A stretch of DNA of 64,000 nt from Cytophagales bacterium (GTDB lineage Bacteria; Bacteroidota; Bacteroidia; Cytophagales; 172606-1). The stretch's first letter is position 1; each line of letters starts with the position of its first letter. Positions 55,594 through 64,000 of this stretch are shown here, piece after piece. The notes below the pieces were generated by a model. That model worked only from the letters and a program-made list of their open reading frames with translations, ran no database searches and was not told the origin of the DNA. The DNA lies in the NCBI GenBank assembly GCA_030448185.1, contig JAUJNL010000004.1, positions 50,028 through 114,027 on the forward strand. Reading direction: 5' to 3'. A program made the position numbers and the translations under genes.

Positions 55594-57735
55594 ATGCACC
55601 GTACTGTACGCCGGTCTCTTGCCATCCTATTCCCAGTCATACTTGCCGGACTTCTTATCGCGAGCCTCCAATTCAAACCAAAACCCCCGAAAGAATGGCC
55701 GGTTTATGGGGGAGGTTCGGAAGCGAACCGGTACTCCGCATTGAATCAGATCAACACCAAAAACGTAAATAAACTGGAAGTCGCCTGGACTTTCCATACG
55801 GGTGACAACAAACCGGACAGTGCCGAAATTCAGTGCAGTCCGATTGTGGTAGATGGCCTCTTATACGCTACTTCTCCCAAGTTGAAAGTAATCGCCCTGG
55901 ACGCTGCTACCGGCAAACTCCGCTGGAGCTATGACCCATTTAAGGCCAAAAATGCCACTGTTCACGCCAACCGGGGTGTTGTCTACTGGCGGGAGGGCAA
56001 CGACCGGCGCATTTTATTTACGGCTGGCCCTTATTTACATGCCCTCAATGCCCTCACCGGTCAGCCCATCACGGAGTTCGGAGAAAACGGGCAAGTGGAT
56101 TTACGTAAGGAACTAGACCAGGACGTAAGCGGCAAATATCTAATTGCCACCACACCCGGCATCGTCTATAAAAACCTGCTTATTCTCGGTTCCCGCGTGT
56201 CAGAAGGGCCGGATGCCGCACCGGGTCATGTTCGGGCCTTTGATATCCGTACCGGCAAAAGAGCCTGGATTTTCCACACCATTCCCCAACCGGGTGAACT
56301 AGGGTATGACACCTGGGAACCGGAATCCTACAAAGAAGTAGGGGGAGCCAATTCCTGGTCAGGTTTCTCGCTGGACGAAAAGCGGGGAATGCTGTTTGTG
56401 CCTACGGGTTCCCCGGCCTATGATTTCTACGGCGGTCAACGGAAAGGGGCCAACTTGTTTGGCAACTGCGTACTGGCACTGAATGCCGAAACGGGCAAGT
56501 ACATCTGGCATTTTCAGACGGTACACCACGACCTGTGGGACCGTGATTTGCCCTGCCAGCCGGTACTGATGACGGTGAAACATGAGGGTAAAAAGGTGGA
56601 TGCCGTAGCGCAATGTACCAAATCGGGAATGGTATTCCTGCTGGACCGCGAGACCGGCAAGCCCCTGTTTCCGGTAGAAGAACGGCCGGTGCCTACCTCA
56701 GATATGCCGGGAGAGATGGCCTGGCCTACGCAACCCTATCCGGTAAAACCAGTCCCTTTTGCCCGGCAATTATTTACGGAAAACGAGGTAACCAATATCT
56801 CTCCCGAAACGCATGCCAAAGTATTGAAACGGTACAAGGAGGTTCGGTCCGAACACATGTTTACGCCTCCAAGCAAGCCGGGAACCGTAATTTTACCTGG
56901 TTTTGATGGAGGCGCCGAATGGGGCGGTTCCGCCGTAGACCCGCAAAAAGGGATTTTGTACGTCAATTCCAACGAAATGCCCTGGATTCTGACGATGATT
57001 GACATTAGTGAACGTTTCTCCAAAAACCTTACGGAAGGCAACCGCTTGTATAATCTGAATTGCTCCCCCTGCCACGGCCTGGACCGCATGGGAGATCAGC
57101 ATCAGTACCCGTCGCTGGTGGGCGTTGACACCCGCCTGAAAAAAGAAGAAATTCATAAAATACTGGCGAATGGGCGGGGCCGGATGCCTTCTTTTGCCCA
57201 CATTACCGAGAAAGACCGCAACCAGATCGTAGCCTTCCTGCTGAACGAAAACGTAGGCAACGCATCAGCCCGTAAAGATCCGGAGGCGGGTCCGGCCAAA
57301 CCCAAAGTACCTTTCAGTCATACCGGTTATCACCGTTTTCTGGACCCGGATGGATACCCGGCCATTAAACCTCCCTGGGGCACCCTGAACGCAATAGACA
57401 TGAACAAAGGGGACCTCCTGTGGCAGGTTACCTTGGGCGAATTTCCGGAGCTGACCAAACGGGGTATTCCACCGACTGGCACTGAGAATTACGGAGGGCC
57501 GATTCTGACCAAAGGGGGACTCCTTTTCATCGGAGCCACCAAAGACCGGAAGTTCCGCGCCTTCGACCAGCAAACCGGTAAAGTACTCTGGGAAACTACC
57601 CTGCCGGCGGGAGGATATGCCACGCCCTGCACCTACGAAGTAAATGGCAAACAGTACGTAGTCATTGCCGCCGGGGGCGTGAAGATGAATACCCGGGCCG
57701 GTGATGCTTACGTGGCTTTTGCCTTACCCGATTAA
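55594..57735 (+). CDS. PQQ-dependent dehydrogenase with internal cytochrome c domain
   Basis: 713 residues. N-terminal signal or anchor (SLAILFPVILAGLLIASLQF), then an eight-bladed quinoprotein propeller: WPVYGGGSEANRYSALNQIN, GKLRWSYDPFKAKN, GANSWSGFSLDEKRGMLFVP and FQTVHHDLWDRDLP. A c-type cytochrome domain with CSPCHGLDRMG (CxxCH at about residue 491) sits before the last blades (GILYVNSNEMPWI ... VIAAGGVKMNTRAGDAYVAF). It oxidises an alcohol or sugar in the periplasm and passes electrons through its own haem. The substrate is not evident; PQQ may be scavenged. Confidence 0.92.
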   Translation: MHRTVRRSLAILFPVILAGLLIASLQFKPKPPKEWPVYGGGSEANRYSALNQINTKNVNKLEVAWTFHTGDNKPDSAEIQCSPIVVDGLLYATSPKLKVIALDAATGKLRWSYDPFKAKNATVHANRGVVYWREGNDRRILFTAGPYLHALNALTGQPITEFGENGQVDLRKELDQDVSGKYLIATTPGIVYKNLLILGSRVSEGPDAAPGHVRAFDIRTGKRAWIFHTIPQPGELGYDTWEPESYKEVGGANSWSGFSLDEKRGMLFVPTGSPAYDFYGGQRKGANLFGNCVLALNAETGKYIWHFQTVHHDLWDRDLPCQPVLMTVKHEGKKVDAVAQCTKSGMVFLLDRETGKPLFPVEERPVPTSDMPGEMAWPTQPYPVKPVPFARQLFTENEVTNISPETHAKVLKRYKEVRSEHMFTPPSKPGTVILPGFDGGAEWGGSAVDPQKGILYVNSNEMPWILTMIDISERFSKNLTEGNRLYNLNCSPCHGLDRMGDQHQYPSLVGVDTRLKKEEIHKILANGRGRMPSFAHITEKDRNQIVAFLLNENVGNASARKDPEAGPAKPKVPFSHTGYHRFLDPDGYPAIKPPWGTLNAIDMNKGDLLWQVTLGEFPELTKRGIPPTGTENYGGPILTKGGLLFIGATKDRKFRAFDQQTGKVLWETTLPAGGYATPCTYEVNGKQYVVIAAGGVKMNTRAGDAYVAFALPD

Positions 57736-57781
57736 GTATCCTGACTCCCGTAAGTAGATAAAACAGTGACGGTTTTGCCTT

Positions 57782-57873
57782 AGTACACTGTTAAGCAAGT
57801 GAGTTTAGAAAAATGATTGTTGGTGAAAACACCAACAACCAGAGCTATTAACTTATTTAATGAACAGTGTACT
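57782..57873. repeat. Structured 92-bp element between convergent genes
   Basis: Outer arms AGTACACTGTT and AACAGTGTACT, with an inner hairpin GTTGGTG/CACCAAC. It has the form of a tiny MITE or a transcription stop. No target duplication can be assigned. Confidence 0.55.
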
Positions 57874-57876
57874 TAG

Positions 57877-57905
57877 GTTGTTCCGCATTTGTAATGCGGA
57901 ACAAC
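57877..57905. terminator. Hairpin serving the convergent genes
   Basis: Stem GTTGTTCCGCATT/AATGCGGAACAAC with a short loop, between the quinoprotein and asparaginase stops. The same hairpin core occurs inside the GGTGTACGAC repeat at 26845-27014 and at 59117-59145, so it may be a repeat that also acts as a bidirectional stop. Confidence 0.55.
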
Positions 57906-57923
57906 AATAAAGCTGATTGCTGT

Positions 57924-58904
57924 TTACTTCACAAAGCTGCTAGCATCGATTAGCTTATTCTCCTGACCGTTGTGCACGGCAAAATTAAAACCGGATTGGA
58001 TGCTGTAAGCCCCCCATTCTCCCTGCTTGTTAAGCGCCAGGAAACCAACCTGCAGGTCTTTATAATCTTTTTGCCGCTTAATGATCCGCTCAACAGCCAT
58101 TTGACAAGCCTTAGCCGGAGGGTTTCCCTGGCGCATGAGTTCTACCACCAAATGACTGCCCACAATCTTAATAACTGCCTCCCCTAGCCCCGTTGCGCAG
58201 GCGCCGCCTACCTCATTATCCACGTATAGTCCCGCCCCGATAATCGGTGAATCCCCTACCCGGCCATGCATCTTCCAGGCGGCTCCGCTGGTGGTACAGG
58301 CTCCGGAGAGATTCCCGGAGGCATCCAGGGCGAGCATACTAATGGTATCATGGTTTTCGATATTAATTACGGGCTTGTACTGGGCCGTCTTCAGCCATTC
58401 TTTCCAGGCTTTTTCGGCTTGCGGCGTTAGTAGGTTCTGCTTCTTAAAACCATTTGCCAGCGCAAACTGTAAAGCCCCATCCCCCACCAGCATGACGTGG
58501 AGCGTTTTTTCCATCACCAGCCGGGCCACCGAAATAGGGTGCATGATGTGTTGCAGGAAGGCCACCGAGCCGCAGTTTCCCTGTTCATCCATAATGCAGG
58601 CATCCAATGTTACTTTGCCATCCCGGTCCGGGAATCCGCCGTAACCTACGGAGGTCACCGAAGGATCCGCCTCGGGTACTTTAACCCCCGCTTCCACCGC
58701 ATCCAGGACCCGGCCTCCGGTACCCAGTATTTTCCAGGCCGCTTCATTGGCCGGCAGGCCGTGGTTCCAGGTAGAGATAACCAGCGGCTTGTTGGCAGCC
58801 GGCTTGGTCAGAGATTCAGCATGGGCCTCTTTGCCGGTTAACAATTTACCCACCGAAACGGAGCCAAACAGGGATTGCAGAATAAACGTACGCCGGTTAG
58901 CCAT
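57924..58904 (-). CDS. N4-(beta-N-acetylglucosaminyl)-L-asparaginase / isoaspartyl peptidase family
   Basis: 326 residues from ATG 58904, with a Tat-like N-terminus (ANRRTFILQSLFGSVSVGKL). An Ntn-hydrolase precursor: the nucleophile is Thr187 in NIENHDTISMLALDASGNLS, where autocleavage produces alpha and beta chains. Substrate-binding residues lie in MHGRVGDSPIIGAGLYVDNE and ACATGLGEAVIK. It removes asparagine-linked N-acetylglucosamine or hydrolyses isoaspartyl peptides, probably in the periplasm. The upstream extension to 58964 lacks a signal and is rejected. Confidence 0.92.
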   Translation of the reverse strand: MANRRTFILQSLFGSVSVGKLLTGKEAHAESLTKPAANKPLVISTWNHGLPANEAAWKILGTGGRVLDAVEAGVKVPEADPSVTSVGYGGFPDRDGKVTLDACIMDEQGNCGSVAFLQHIMHPISVARLVMEKTLHVMLVGDGALQFALANGFKKQNLLTPQAEKAWKEWLKTAQYKPVINIENHDTISMLALDASGNLSGACTTSGAAWKMHGRVGDSPIIGAGLYVDNEVGGACATGLGEAVIKIVGSHLVVELMRQGNPPAKACQMAVERIIKRQKDYKDLQVGFLALNKQGEWGAYSIQSGFNFAVHNGQENKLIDASSFVK

Positions 58905-59186
58905 AGAAGGAAGGGGTTTAGCTCGGGAATAATTCAGGTTTACAGCCCAGCGAGGCTTTGCCAAGGATTTATTAGAAGCGGGTACTTAGGACTACTTTAA
59001 CCCTTTAGATAGGTGAATGACAAATTACAGGTGTTCCTTCGCATTTAGCTTCGCTGAGATAGTTGTAATGCGGATGGCGGATAGGGCATTTTAAATGCTG
59101 TTTTCAAAAGTTCCGCATTGTAAATGCGGAACAACCAGACAAACAAAGGTTATACGTATGATCTAAAGGGTTAAAGAAGTATTAAT
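58905..59186. repeat. Intergenic region with a degenerate GGTGTACGAC-type repeat
   Basis: 59031-59146 contains CGCATTTAGCTTCGCTGAGA, TAATGCGGATG, GGGCATTTTAAATGC and AGTTCCGCATTGTAAATGCG GAACAAC, the same modules as in the MITE at 26845-27014 but without the outer ends. It is probably a decayed copy. Confidence 0.65.
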
Positions 59187-60172
59187 GTGAATCAAGGGTT
59201 GAAAACGAGGATAAATAAGGCCGCAGCCATTCTGCTGAAGCAGTGCAGCCAAAGGCCTGTTTCGGAACGAACTTTAGAAGCTGCCTGAATGTGGGTTTTT
59301 TCATTGAGCCAGTGAAAGAAGGCTTCTACGGGTTGCCTTACCGAACTTACATAAGAGGAATAGCGCTTATCAGCAGCATCCAGGTGTTTTTGCCCTTTTT
59401 TAAGTTTAACTGGCGTGAGGATTTCCACTTGTTGCTCGGCCAGCTGTTGAGTAAGGGGTTGACAAGCATAGATTTTATCAGCTATTATTTTGCGATGAGT
59501 AAGCTTGGGGCCCAGTGACTTTAAGACGGTTAAGTCACTGACCGAAGCGGCCGAAGTTTACGTATTCGGGTTGAGGTAGTCCTTGATAGCGGTCTCTTCC
59601 CATAAAGTGGAGTTTTACCCCATGATAGTAAAGGTTTTTAGAAGCACAATACCCTTTATCAGCTACTTCAAGGGCTACTTTCGCCTGATAAGGTCTTTTG
59701 GAAAGAATAATGGGTAAGGAATCCGTCAAGCAAACGTTCGGATAACAATCAAGTAGCAGAGCTGACTCACTAAGTCATTGACCACTACTTCAAACTGCCA
59801 GCAGAGCTGGTTCAATCGGTTATTATAAGCCTGATACGAAGGCAAATGGGGAAACCACGATAGCCAGTGGTTGGCAATATAGTCATAGCTGTCTTTTTCC
59901 GTAAACCTTCGTTTTGTAACAGACCGAATAAATGGATGGTCATCAGTTCCTGATCGGTAAATTTAGGTAAGTAATTGTTGCTCTGTCGTTGAAAATGTAA
60001 ACAAAGGTGTTTATCATAGCAGGAGCAAACGTAGCCGAAGATCAACATCGTTGAGATTCGTAGTAGAGTTGGATAAGTTGTAGTTGTAGCATTCTACTAA
60101 TTTACCCACTCGCTGCTACCTTGCTCTTTGGCTTAATTGCCCTTTTTACACTCTCTTCAACCCTTGATTCGC
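59187..60172 (-). mobile_element. IS982/IS4-like insertion sequence
   Basis: About 986 bp with GAATCAAGGGTTGAA at the left and its complement at the right end. It carries a broken transposase on the minus strand. The family assignment is tentative, and no target duplication is clear. Confidence 0.7.
59192..60048 (-). pseudogene. DDE transposase (IS982/IS4-like), frameshifted
   Basis: Fragments in order are LPKFTDQELMTIHLFGLLQN, LSWFPHLPSYQAYNNRLNQL, DSLPIILSKRPYQAKVALEV ADKGYCASKNLYYHGVKLHF, SVSDLTVLKSLGPKLTHRKI IADKIYACQPLTQQLAEQQV and DKRYSSYVSSVRQPVEAFFH WLNEK. Shifts occur near 59730, 59545 and 59910. No short insert unit is seen. Confidence 0.75.
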
Positions 60173-60222
60173 ATATTTAGGTATCGGGACTAAGTTAAAT
60201 ATAAAATTGAAGCTTAGTAATA

Positions 60223-60543
60223 TCACGGATTGCACTGGTTACCGCAACCACCTGGGTAGTATAGAGGCGGCTTTTTTCTTTGGGCAGTACCTGTACCTAT
60301 ACCGGCAACAAGTATGCTGGTAATAGCCGGAATCGTCCCTGCACTTACCGAAAATGTACCTGCAATTCCTGCAATTGCACCTGCGATTATAGAAATTGCA
60401 GGAACGATTACCGAAATTATACCTGCTACAGTGGGAATCATGCCTGCAATAGCCGCAAGTTTACCTACCATCGCAGCTACTGTGCCTATATCAACGGCTG
60501 TCAAACCTTCAACAGTGCCCTTATGCTTTTCCAGTACAACCAA
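60223..60543 (-). CDS. Gly/Ala/Ile-rich repetitive protein (uncertain)
   Basis: 106 residues with a central low-complexity part (TVAAMVGKLAAIAGMIPTVA, AISIIAGAIAGIAGTFSVSA) that forms a glycine-zipper-like hydrophobic stretch. The DNA is built from imperfect repeats of GCAATAGC/GCAGGTA-type words of about 15-18 bp. The opposite strand also has an open, Ala/Ile/Pro-rich frame, so the strand and even the coding status are uncertain. If real it would be membrane-active. Confidence 0.35.
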   Translation of the reverse strand: MVVLEKHKGTVEGLTAVDIGTVAAMVGKLAAIAGMIPTVAGIISVIVPAISIIAGAIAGIAGTFSVSAGTIPAITSILVAGIGTGTAQRKKPPLYYPGGCGNQCNP

Positions 60544-60727
60544 TTTTAGAGCCGGTCAGAGGGTTTGTATGATGGGTTACCATTGTCTGTAGTATTCTAA
60601 CGGTTAGTCTCACAAGGTAAGTTTTAGGAAAAGACTGCTGCTTAGCGGTAGGCATACCTCACTAAATTTGGATAACAATGATTCGAAGACGTATTCTTCG
60701 TGATTCTTAAACAACAAGAGACACCTT

Positions 60728-61114
60728 ATGTCATTTCCCAAAAAGAAAGAAACAGGTAATGTTACCCGCGCCCGGCAGCGCCTAGCAGGTATGAAATTAA
60801 TTGATGCCAACCGGGGCAGAATCATTAATTACGGCGGTGAGGAACGCGTCCTTACCCAAGCTGAGCTGGATTCGTCTATTAACGAGTACGCCCGTAAACT
60901 GGAAGAGTACAATCAATTGCTCTCCCAGGCTGATCAGAAGAGCAATGAGCTGGAAGCACTTGAAAAGCACATTAACGGTATGTATTCCGGCGTACTAAAA
61001 GGGGCGGTACCCAAATTCGGGGCGGATAGCCACGAGATTGAGCAGTTAGGCGGTACGCGCATTTCCGACCGGGAAACGCCGGTGCGGAAAGTGAAAGATG
61101 AAGTGAAGGCTTAA
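60728..61114 (+). CDS. Conserved hypothetical cytoplasmic protein
   Basis: 128 residues, MSFPKKKETGNVTRARQRLA, highly charged, with a predicted coiled coil (INEYARKLEEYNQLLSQADQ KSNELEALEKHI) and a flexible tail. No signal or membrane segment. Similar small proteins occur in Spirosoma-like genomes; function unknown. Confidence 0.65.
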   Translation: MSFPKKKETGNVTRARQRLAGMKLIDANRGRIINYGGEERVLTQAELDSSINEYARKLEEYNQLLSQADQKSNELEALEKHINGMYSGVLKGAVPKFGADSHEIEQLGGTRISDRETPVRKVKDEVKA

Positions 61115-61269
61115 GTTACCCGGCTCCTGTTACTTTCCTTTGTCGTTCCCGCGGGGAATCTTTGTAGTAGTATCCAGTTATGGACTCTGACTACTAAGAA
61201 ACCCTGCGGAAATGACCGAAAAGGGAGATCATTCATTCACGTCGATCCTATTTAGCTGTTTCAGGCGGA

Positions 61270-63435
61270 TTATTGCTTAACGAACCGGAGGACCTGAGTA
61301 CCTTGCTTAGTTTGTAAACGGAGCAGGTATACTCCGGACGGCAAGGCAGCTACGTTCATTTCTAGTTGGTTTTGGGCTACTGCCCGGTGCGCATTCTGCA
61401 AACGGGTACGCCCCGTTACATCGGCTACCTGGGTGGCTACCCTATCTGCCGGCTCGGAAAGCGTAACGACGAGCCGATGCGTCGCCGGATTAGGATAGAC
61501 TGCTGCGCTAGCCTTCATTTTCTCCTCAGTGTGGGAGGCAGTGTTGGCCAGGCGGGCAGTTGGAGCAGGACTGGTAACTTCGATGGCCGATACTTTGGGC
61601 CAGTCCGCACTGCCCTTGATAAAATCAAGATTGAGCGTATCATCGGTGACCGTTACGGTAAAGGTTTTTTGCACTGCGGTTAACACCCCCGCTTCCGCGG
61701 CAATATCATACTCAGTTAATTGCCTTGTCCCTTCGATGTCCACATTAAACCGGCGCGAACCAACTCCACCCTCGGCAATATTGCCCCAATACGTTTCAGC
61801 AAAGTGCAGCGTCACCCGGAACGTACCCTTGCCAGTGAGCAAGCCGTAGCTGAATTCGCCCCAGCGTTCGGTGCGGTAGAGTTCATCGTCATCCGTACTG
61901 GCTACTTCCTCACTCACGATATAGGTATTGCCGCCGGTTACGTAATTATCGGCCTCAAAAGTTCTGCTATCCAGAGCTTTATAGGCCGGGCCACCCGCGT
62001 TGAGGCGAAGCGCCGTAAAAGGAGGCGTTAAGGTATACTTATACAACTCATTGCCCGTGGCAGCGTTGGTAGCTGCGTAGTACAGCGTGCCGTTGATATA
62101 GGTCAAAGTAGCAATACTTACACTGGTTAACCCTTGATTAATATCAGTCACCAGCACCGAACCCGAGCCGCTGCTGCGGCGCAACTGGCTACCCACGCGG
62201 CTATCGAAGGCAGTATAATAGAGGACACCGTTTACATTTTTCAGGATGGTAAAAATAAGTGTAGGGCTGGTATCATAATAGGAAGCTAACGTCTGTACTG
62301 TCGTAGTGCCCGAATCAGTACCATCACTGCGCCAGAGCCTTTCTTCCTTGCCAAAACTGGGCGAATATATCGAAGTGGTGAAGTAAACCAGGTTACCCGC
62401 ACTGGTTAAACCCGTAAGCCCAATGGTTGGACCGGGCCGGGGAGGTCCGAATGCCCGCACCAATCCCGTACCCGCCGGCGTACCGTCACTCTTGTAGAGT
62501 AGCTGTTCCCGGTAACTCACGTTGACACTCCAGAAAAGGGCGTTATCCGTCGAGGCCAGTCGCGAAAATACAGAACTGCCTGCTCCAGGCGTGAGATCAT
62601 TTAGCAACTCGGTCCCCTCAGTTGTGCCGTCGCTCTTCCATAACTCCAGGCCACTTATGCCATCATTGGCCGGAAATAAGATAAGCCCATTGACTACATT
62701 TAAATTGGGGGAAAGGAGGGGACTAAAGCCATTGGCCACACCTGGGTTAATATCCTTCACTAGGGTTGTTCCGGATTCGGTACCGTCGCTGCGCCAGAGC
62801 TCCCGGCCATTCGTGCCATTATCGGCGACAAAGTAGAGCGTCCCGTTATAGTTGACTAAGCCACTTGGCGCCGACCACCTCGGACCTGGATTAATATCCT
62901 TTACCAGTACCGTGCCTTCCATAGTGCCGTCGCTTTTCCAGAGTTCCATGCCGCTGGTATTCTCATAATTGACAAAGAAGAGCGTCCCGTTCACGTTAGT
63001 AAAATCCCGCAGACTGTAGTCACCCGGCAAGGCAAATTCTCTCACTACCACCGTACCCGCTTCGGTGCCATCACTCTTCCAGAGCGTCACTCCCGCCGAA
63101 TTTCGGTTTGCCAGAAAGAAGAGCGTACCGTCCACGTTGGTCAAATTGTGCGGGGAAGAACCACTTGCACCCGGCGTAATGTCTTTCACCAGCCTGGTGC
63201 CTTCCGGAGTCCCGTCGCTTTTCCACAACTCGCGACCCGTACTGCCGTCGTCGGCTACCAGGAAGATGGTGTTTCCCGTATTCACCAAGAGCGCGGGATT
63301 GGAATTAGCTGCTCCGGGGTTGATATCTTTCACTAATACCGGTTGCGCCAGCGTGATTGAAGCCATTAGTAGCCAAGCGGCCAGCCAAGGGAAGGCAAAA
63401 CGCAGCATTTTCGGGAAGTGGTAATGGTGTTGCAT
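61270..63435 (-). CDS. T9SS-secreted ELWKSDGT-repeat protein with malectin-like domain
   Basis: 721 residues. Signal peptide (MLRFAFPWLAAWLLMASITL AQ; ATG at 63435 or 63408), then nine or so repeats with the core ELWKSDGTxxGTxLVKDINP G (hyalin/ELWxxDGT type), a malectin-like carbohydrate-binding domain (about residues 480-635; LRLNAGGPAYKALDSRTFEA, VTLHFAETYWGN) and a C-terminal type IX sorting domain (AAVYPNPATHRLVVTLSEPA ... GVYLLRLQTKQGTQVLRFVK). It is exported by Sec and then across the outer membrane by T9SS, probably anchored to surface polysaccharide and binding sugars. Confidence 0.92.
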   Translation of the reverse strand: MQHHYHFPKMLRFAFPWLAAWLLMASITLAQPVLVKDINPGAANSNPALLVNTGNTIFLVADDGSTGRELWKSDGTPEGTRLVKDITPGASGSSPHNLTNVDGTLFFLANRNSAGVTLWKSDGTEAGTVVVREFALPGDYSLRDFTNVNGTLFFVNYENTSGMELWKSDGTMEGTVLVKDINPGPRWSAPSGLVNYNGTLYFVADNGTNGRELWRSDGTESGTTLVKDINPGVANGFSPLLSPNLNVVNGLILFPANDGISGLELWKSDGTTEGTELLNDLTPGAGSSVFSRLASTDNALFWSVNVSYREQLLYKSDGTPAGTGLVRAFGPPRPGPTIGLTGLTSAGNLVYFTTSIYSPSFGKEERLWRSDGTDSGTTTVQTLASYYDTSPTLIFTILKNVNGVLYYTAFDSRVGSQLRRSSGSGSVLVTDINQGLTSVSIATLTYINGTLYYAATNAATGNELYKYTLTPPFTALRLNAGGPAYKALDSRTFEADNYVTGGNTYIVSEEVASTDDDELYRTERWGEFSYGLLTGKGTFRVTLHFAETYWGNIAEGGVGSRRFNVDIEGTRQLTEYDIAAEAGVLTAVQKTFTVTVTDDTLNLDFIKGSADWPKVSAIEVTSPAPTARLANTASHTEEKMKASAAVYPNPATHRLVVTLSEPADRVATQVADVTGRTRLQNAHRAVAQNQLEMNVAALPSGVYLLRLQTKQGTQVLRFVKQ

Positions 63436-63948
63436 AGCGGTTGAATGTTTAGGGAATAAGGTGAAATAAAGGTAACGTACCTAAGGTAGATCGAAGCGAT
63501 GAAATAACTCACTAAAAGTAAAATACTTCAACTAAATTTCACAATTTATTCATGGTCATGCGCCTAAAGAAGTCGGTACGGCTTCACCGCCAGGAAACAA
63601 GACTGCTTTAAATGCTTGGAAGCTGCAAATGCGTAATTACTTCGGATGCTTCTCAGTGGTGCTGTTTTTGCGGCAATGGGCAAAGTTACACTGGCGTTAC
63701 GCGAAGAATGGATTACCAGAATTTACTCTCTTTGCTTTGTATGGAGAGAGTGGAATTATTAGCGTCATTGCGAAAGAGGAACGAGTGAAGCAACCCCGAA
63801 GGGCTCAACGTAGTTAATCGCCTGCATGATTCCGCCATGACTCCGAGAAAGACTATTCGGGTAGAGGACTTTAGATTGCTTCACTCGTTCCTCGTTCGCA
63901 ATGACGGTATGCTTTTTTTCGGCCACTGCTGGTATTATCATCAGCAGG
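63436..63948. repeat. Intergenic region with a long REP-type hairpin (63764-63905)
   Basis: GTCATTGCGAAAGAGGAACG AGTGAAGCAACC pairs with GGATTGCTTCACTCGTTCCT CGTTCGCAATGAC around a loop of about 75 bp. This is the familiar dispersed REP sequence of Bacteroidota. A short frame at 63629 reads into it and is rejected as a gene. The rest holds the promoter region of the T9SS protein. Confidence 0.75.
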
Positions 63949-64000
63949 GGTGTACGACAAAATGCAGAGCGTTCATCCGCATTTAGCTTCGCTGAGAATA
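63949..64000. mobile_element. GGTGTACGAC MITE-like repeat, cut by the window end
   Basis: The last 52 bp start GGTGTACGACAAAATGCAGA GCG and match the complement of the right end of the repeat at 26845-27014 throughout. Confidence 0.8.

Noticed and set aside
63629..63817. 62-codon plus-strand frame at the right end.
   Set aside because: Its second half is translated REP hairpin sequence.

Overview
The window looks like chromosome from a member of the Bacteroidota, most likely a Cytophagales relative of Spirosoma or Larkinella. Supporting signs are a TonB-dependent receptor with a carboxypeptidase-regulatory domain next to a DUF4249 lipoprotein, a type IX secretion sorting domain protein, a SpoIIM/MoxR/DUF58 cluster, PadR plus FtsX-type permease pairs, and a TTG-N18-TAnnTTTG promoter in front of a tRNA. 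Base composition is moderate except for one short G+C-rich patch near 16.25-16.56 kb.

Layout. 1-4.5 kb: two sensor kinases, one cut by the window edge and one split by an IS5-type element. 4.5-10.1 kb: a small membrane protein, two abutting IS630-type elements (one carrying a MITE) and an IS3-type element. 10.1-13.9 kb: a PadR regulator and an FtsX-type permease broken by a 19-bp tandem duplication. 13.9-17.0 kb: decayed sequence with a broken sterol-desaturase-like gene and a chimeric patch containing a foreign nuoH fragment. 17.1-20.5 kb: an intact two-component cluster (OmpR regulator, HAMP kinase, two receiver proteins) with an array of 11-bp direct repeats upstream. 20.6-27.0 kb: remnants (MltD tail, CorA copy, PadR copy), an intact CorA, an intact DUF202 gene and another IS630. 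27.4-30.7 kb: TonB receptor and broken DUF4249 gene. 31.0-31.3 kb: tRNA-Gly and tRNA-Leu. 31.3-38.9 kb: decayed prophage beside tRNA-Leu. 39.0-42.8 kb: three IS elements at a GNAT acetyltransferase gene. 43.0-51.5 kb: a membrane/MoxR/DUF58 operon. 51.5-63.4 kb: mostly intact metabolic and repair genes (2-hydroxyacid dehydrogenase, uvrB, quinoprotein dehydrogenase, asparaginase, T9SS cargo).

The most unusual signal is a family of very short inserts, about 27-31 bp each, bounded by GGACC- or GGTACC-like and GGTCC- or GGCTCC-like ends. They sit inside transposase genes of four IS families (IS5, IS630, IS3, IS1). At least twelve can be located by comparing the encoded protein with the conserved family motif that each one splits. 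They occur in both orientations, share a recognisable core (ACCTGATACGTTG ... TCGGCTCC in the commonest class), often lie beside catalytic-site motifs, and in several cases keep the reading frame. None is visible in a housekeeping gene here. They resemble, in principle only, other very small intragenic repeats such as Rickettsia palindromic elements or the short dispersed repeats of cyanobacteria, but I do not recognise this family.

The left 31 kb and the 31-43 kb block hold many frameshifted genes, while 43-64 kb is largely intact. This fits real decay of accessory DNA, but some single-base frameshifts lie in homopolymers and could be sequence errors.
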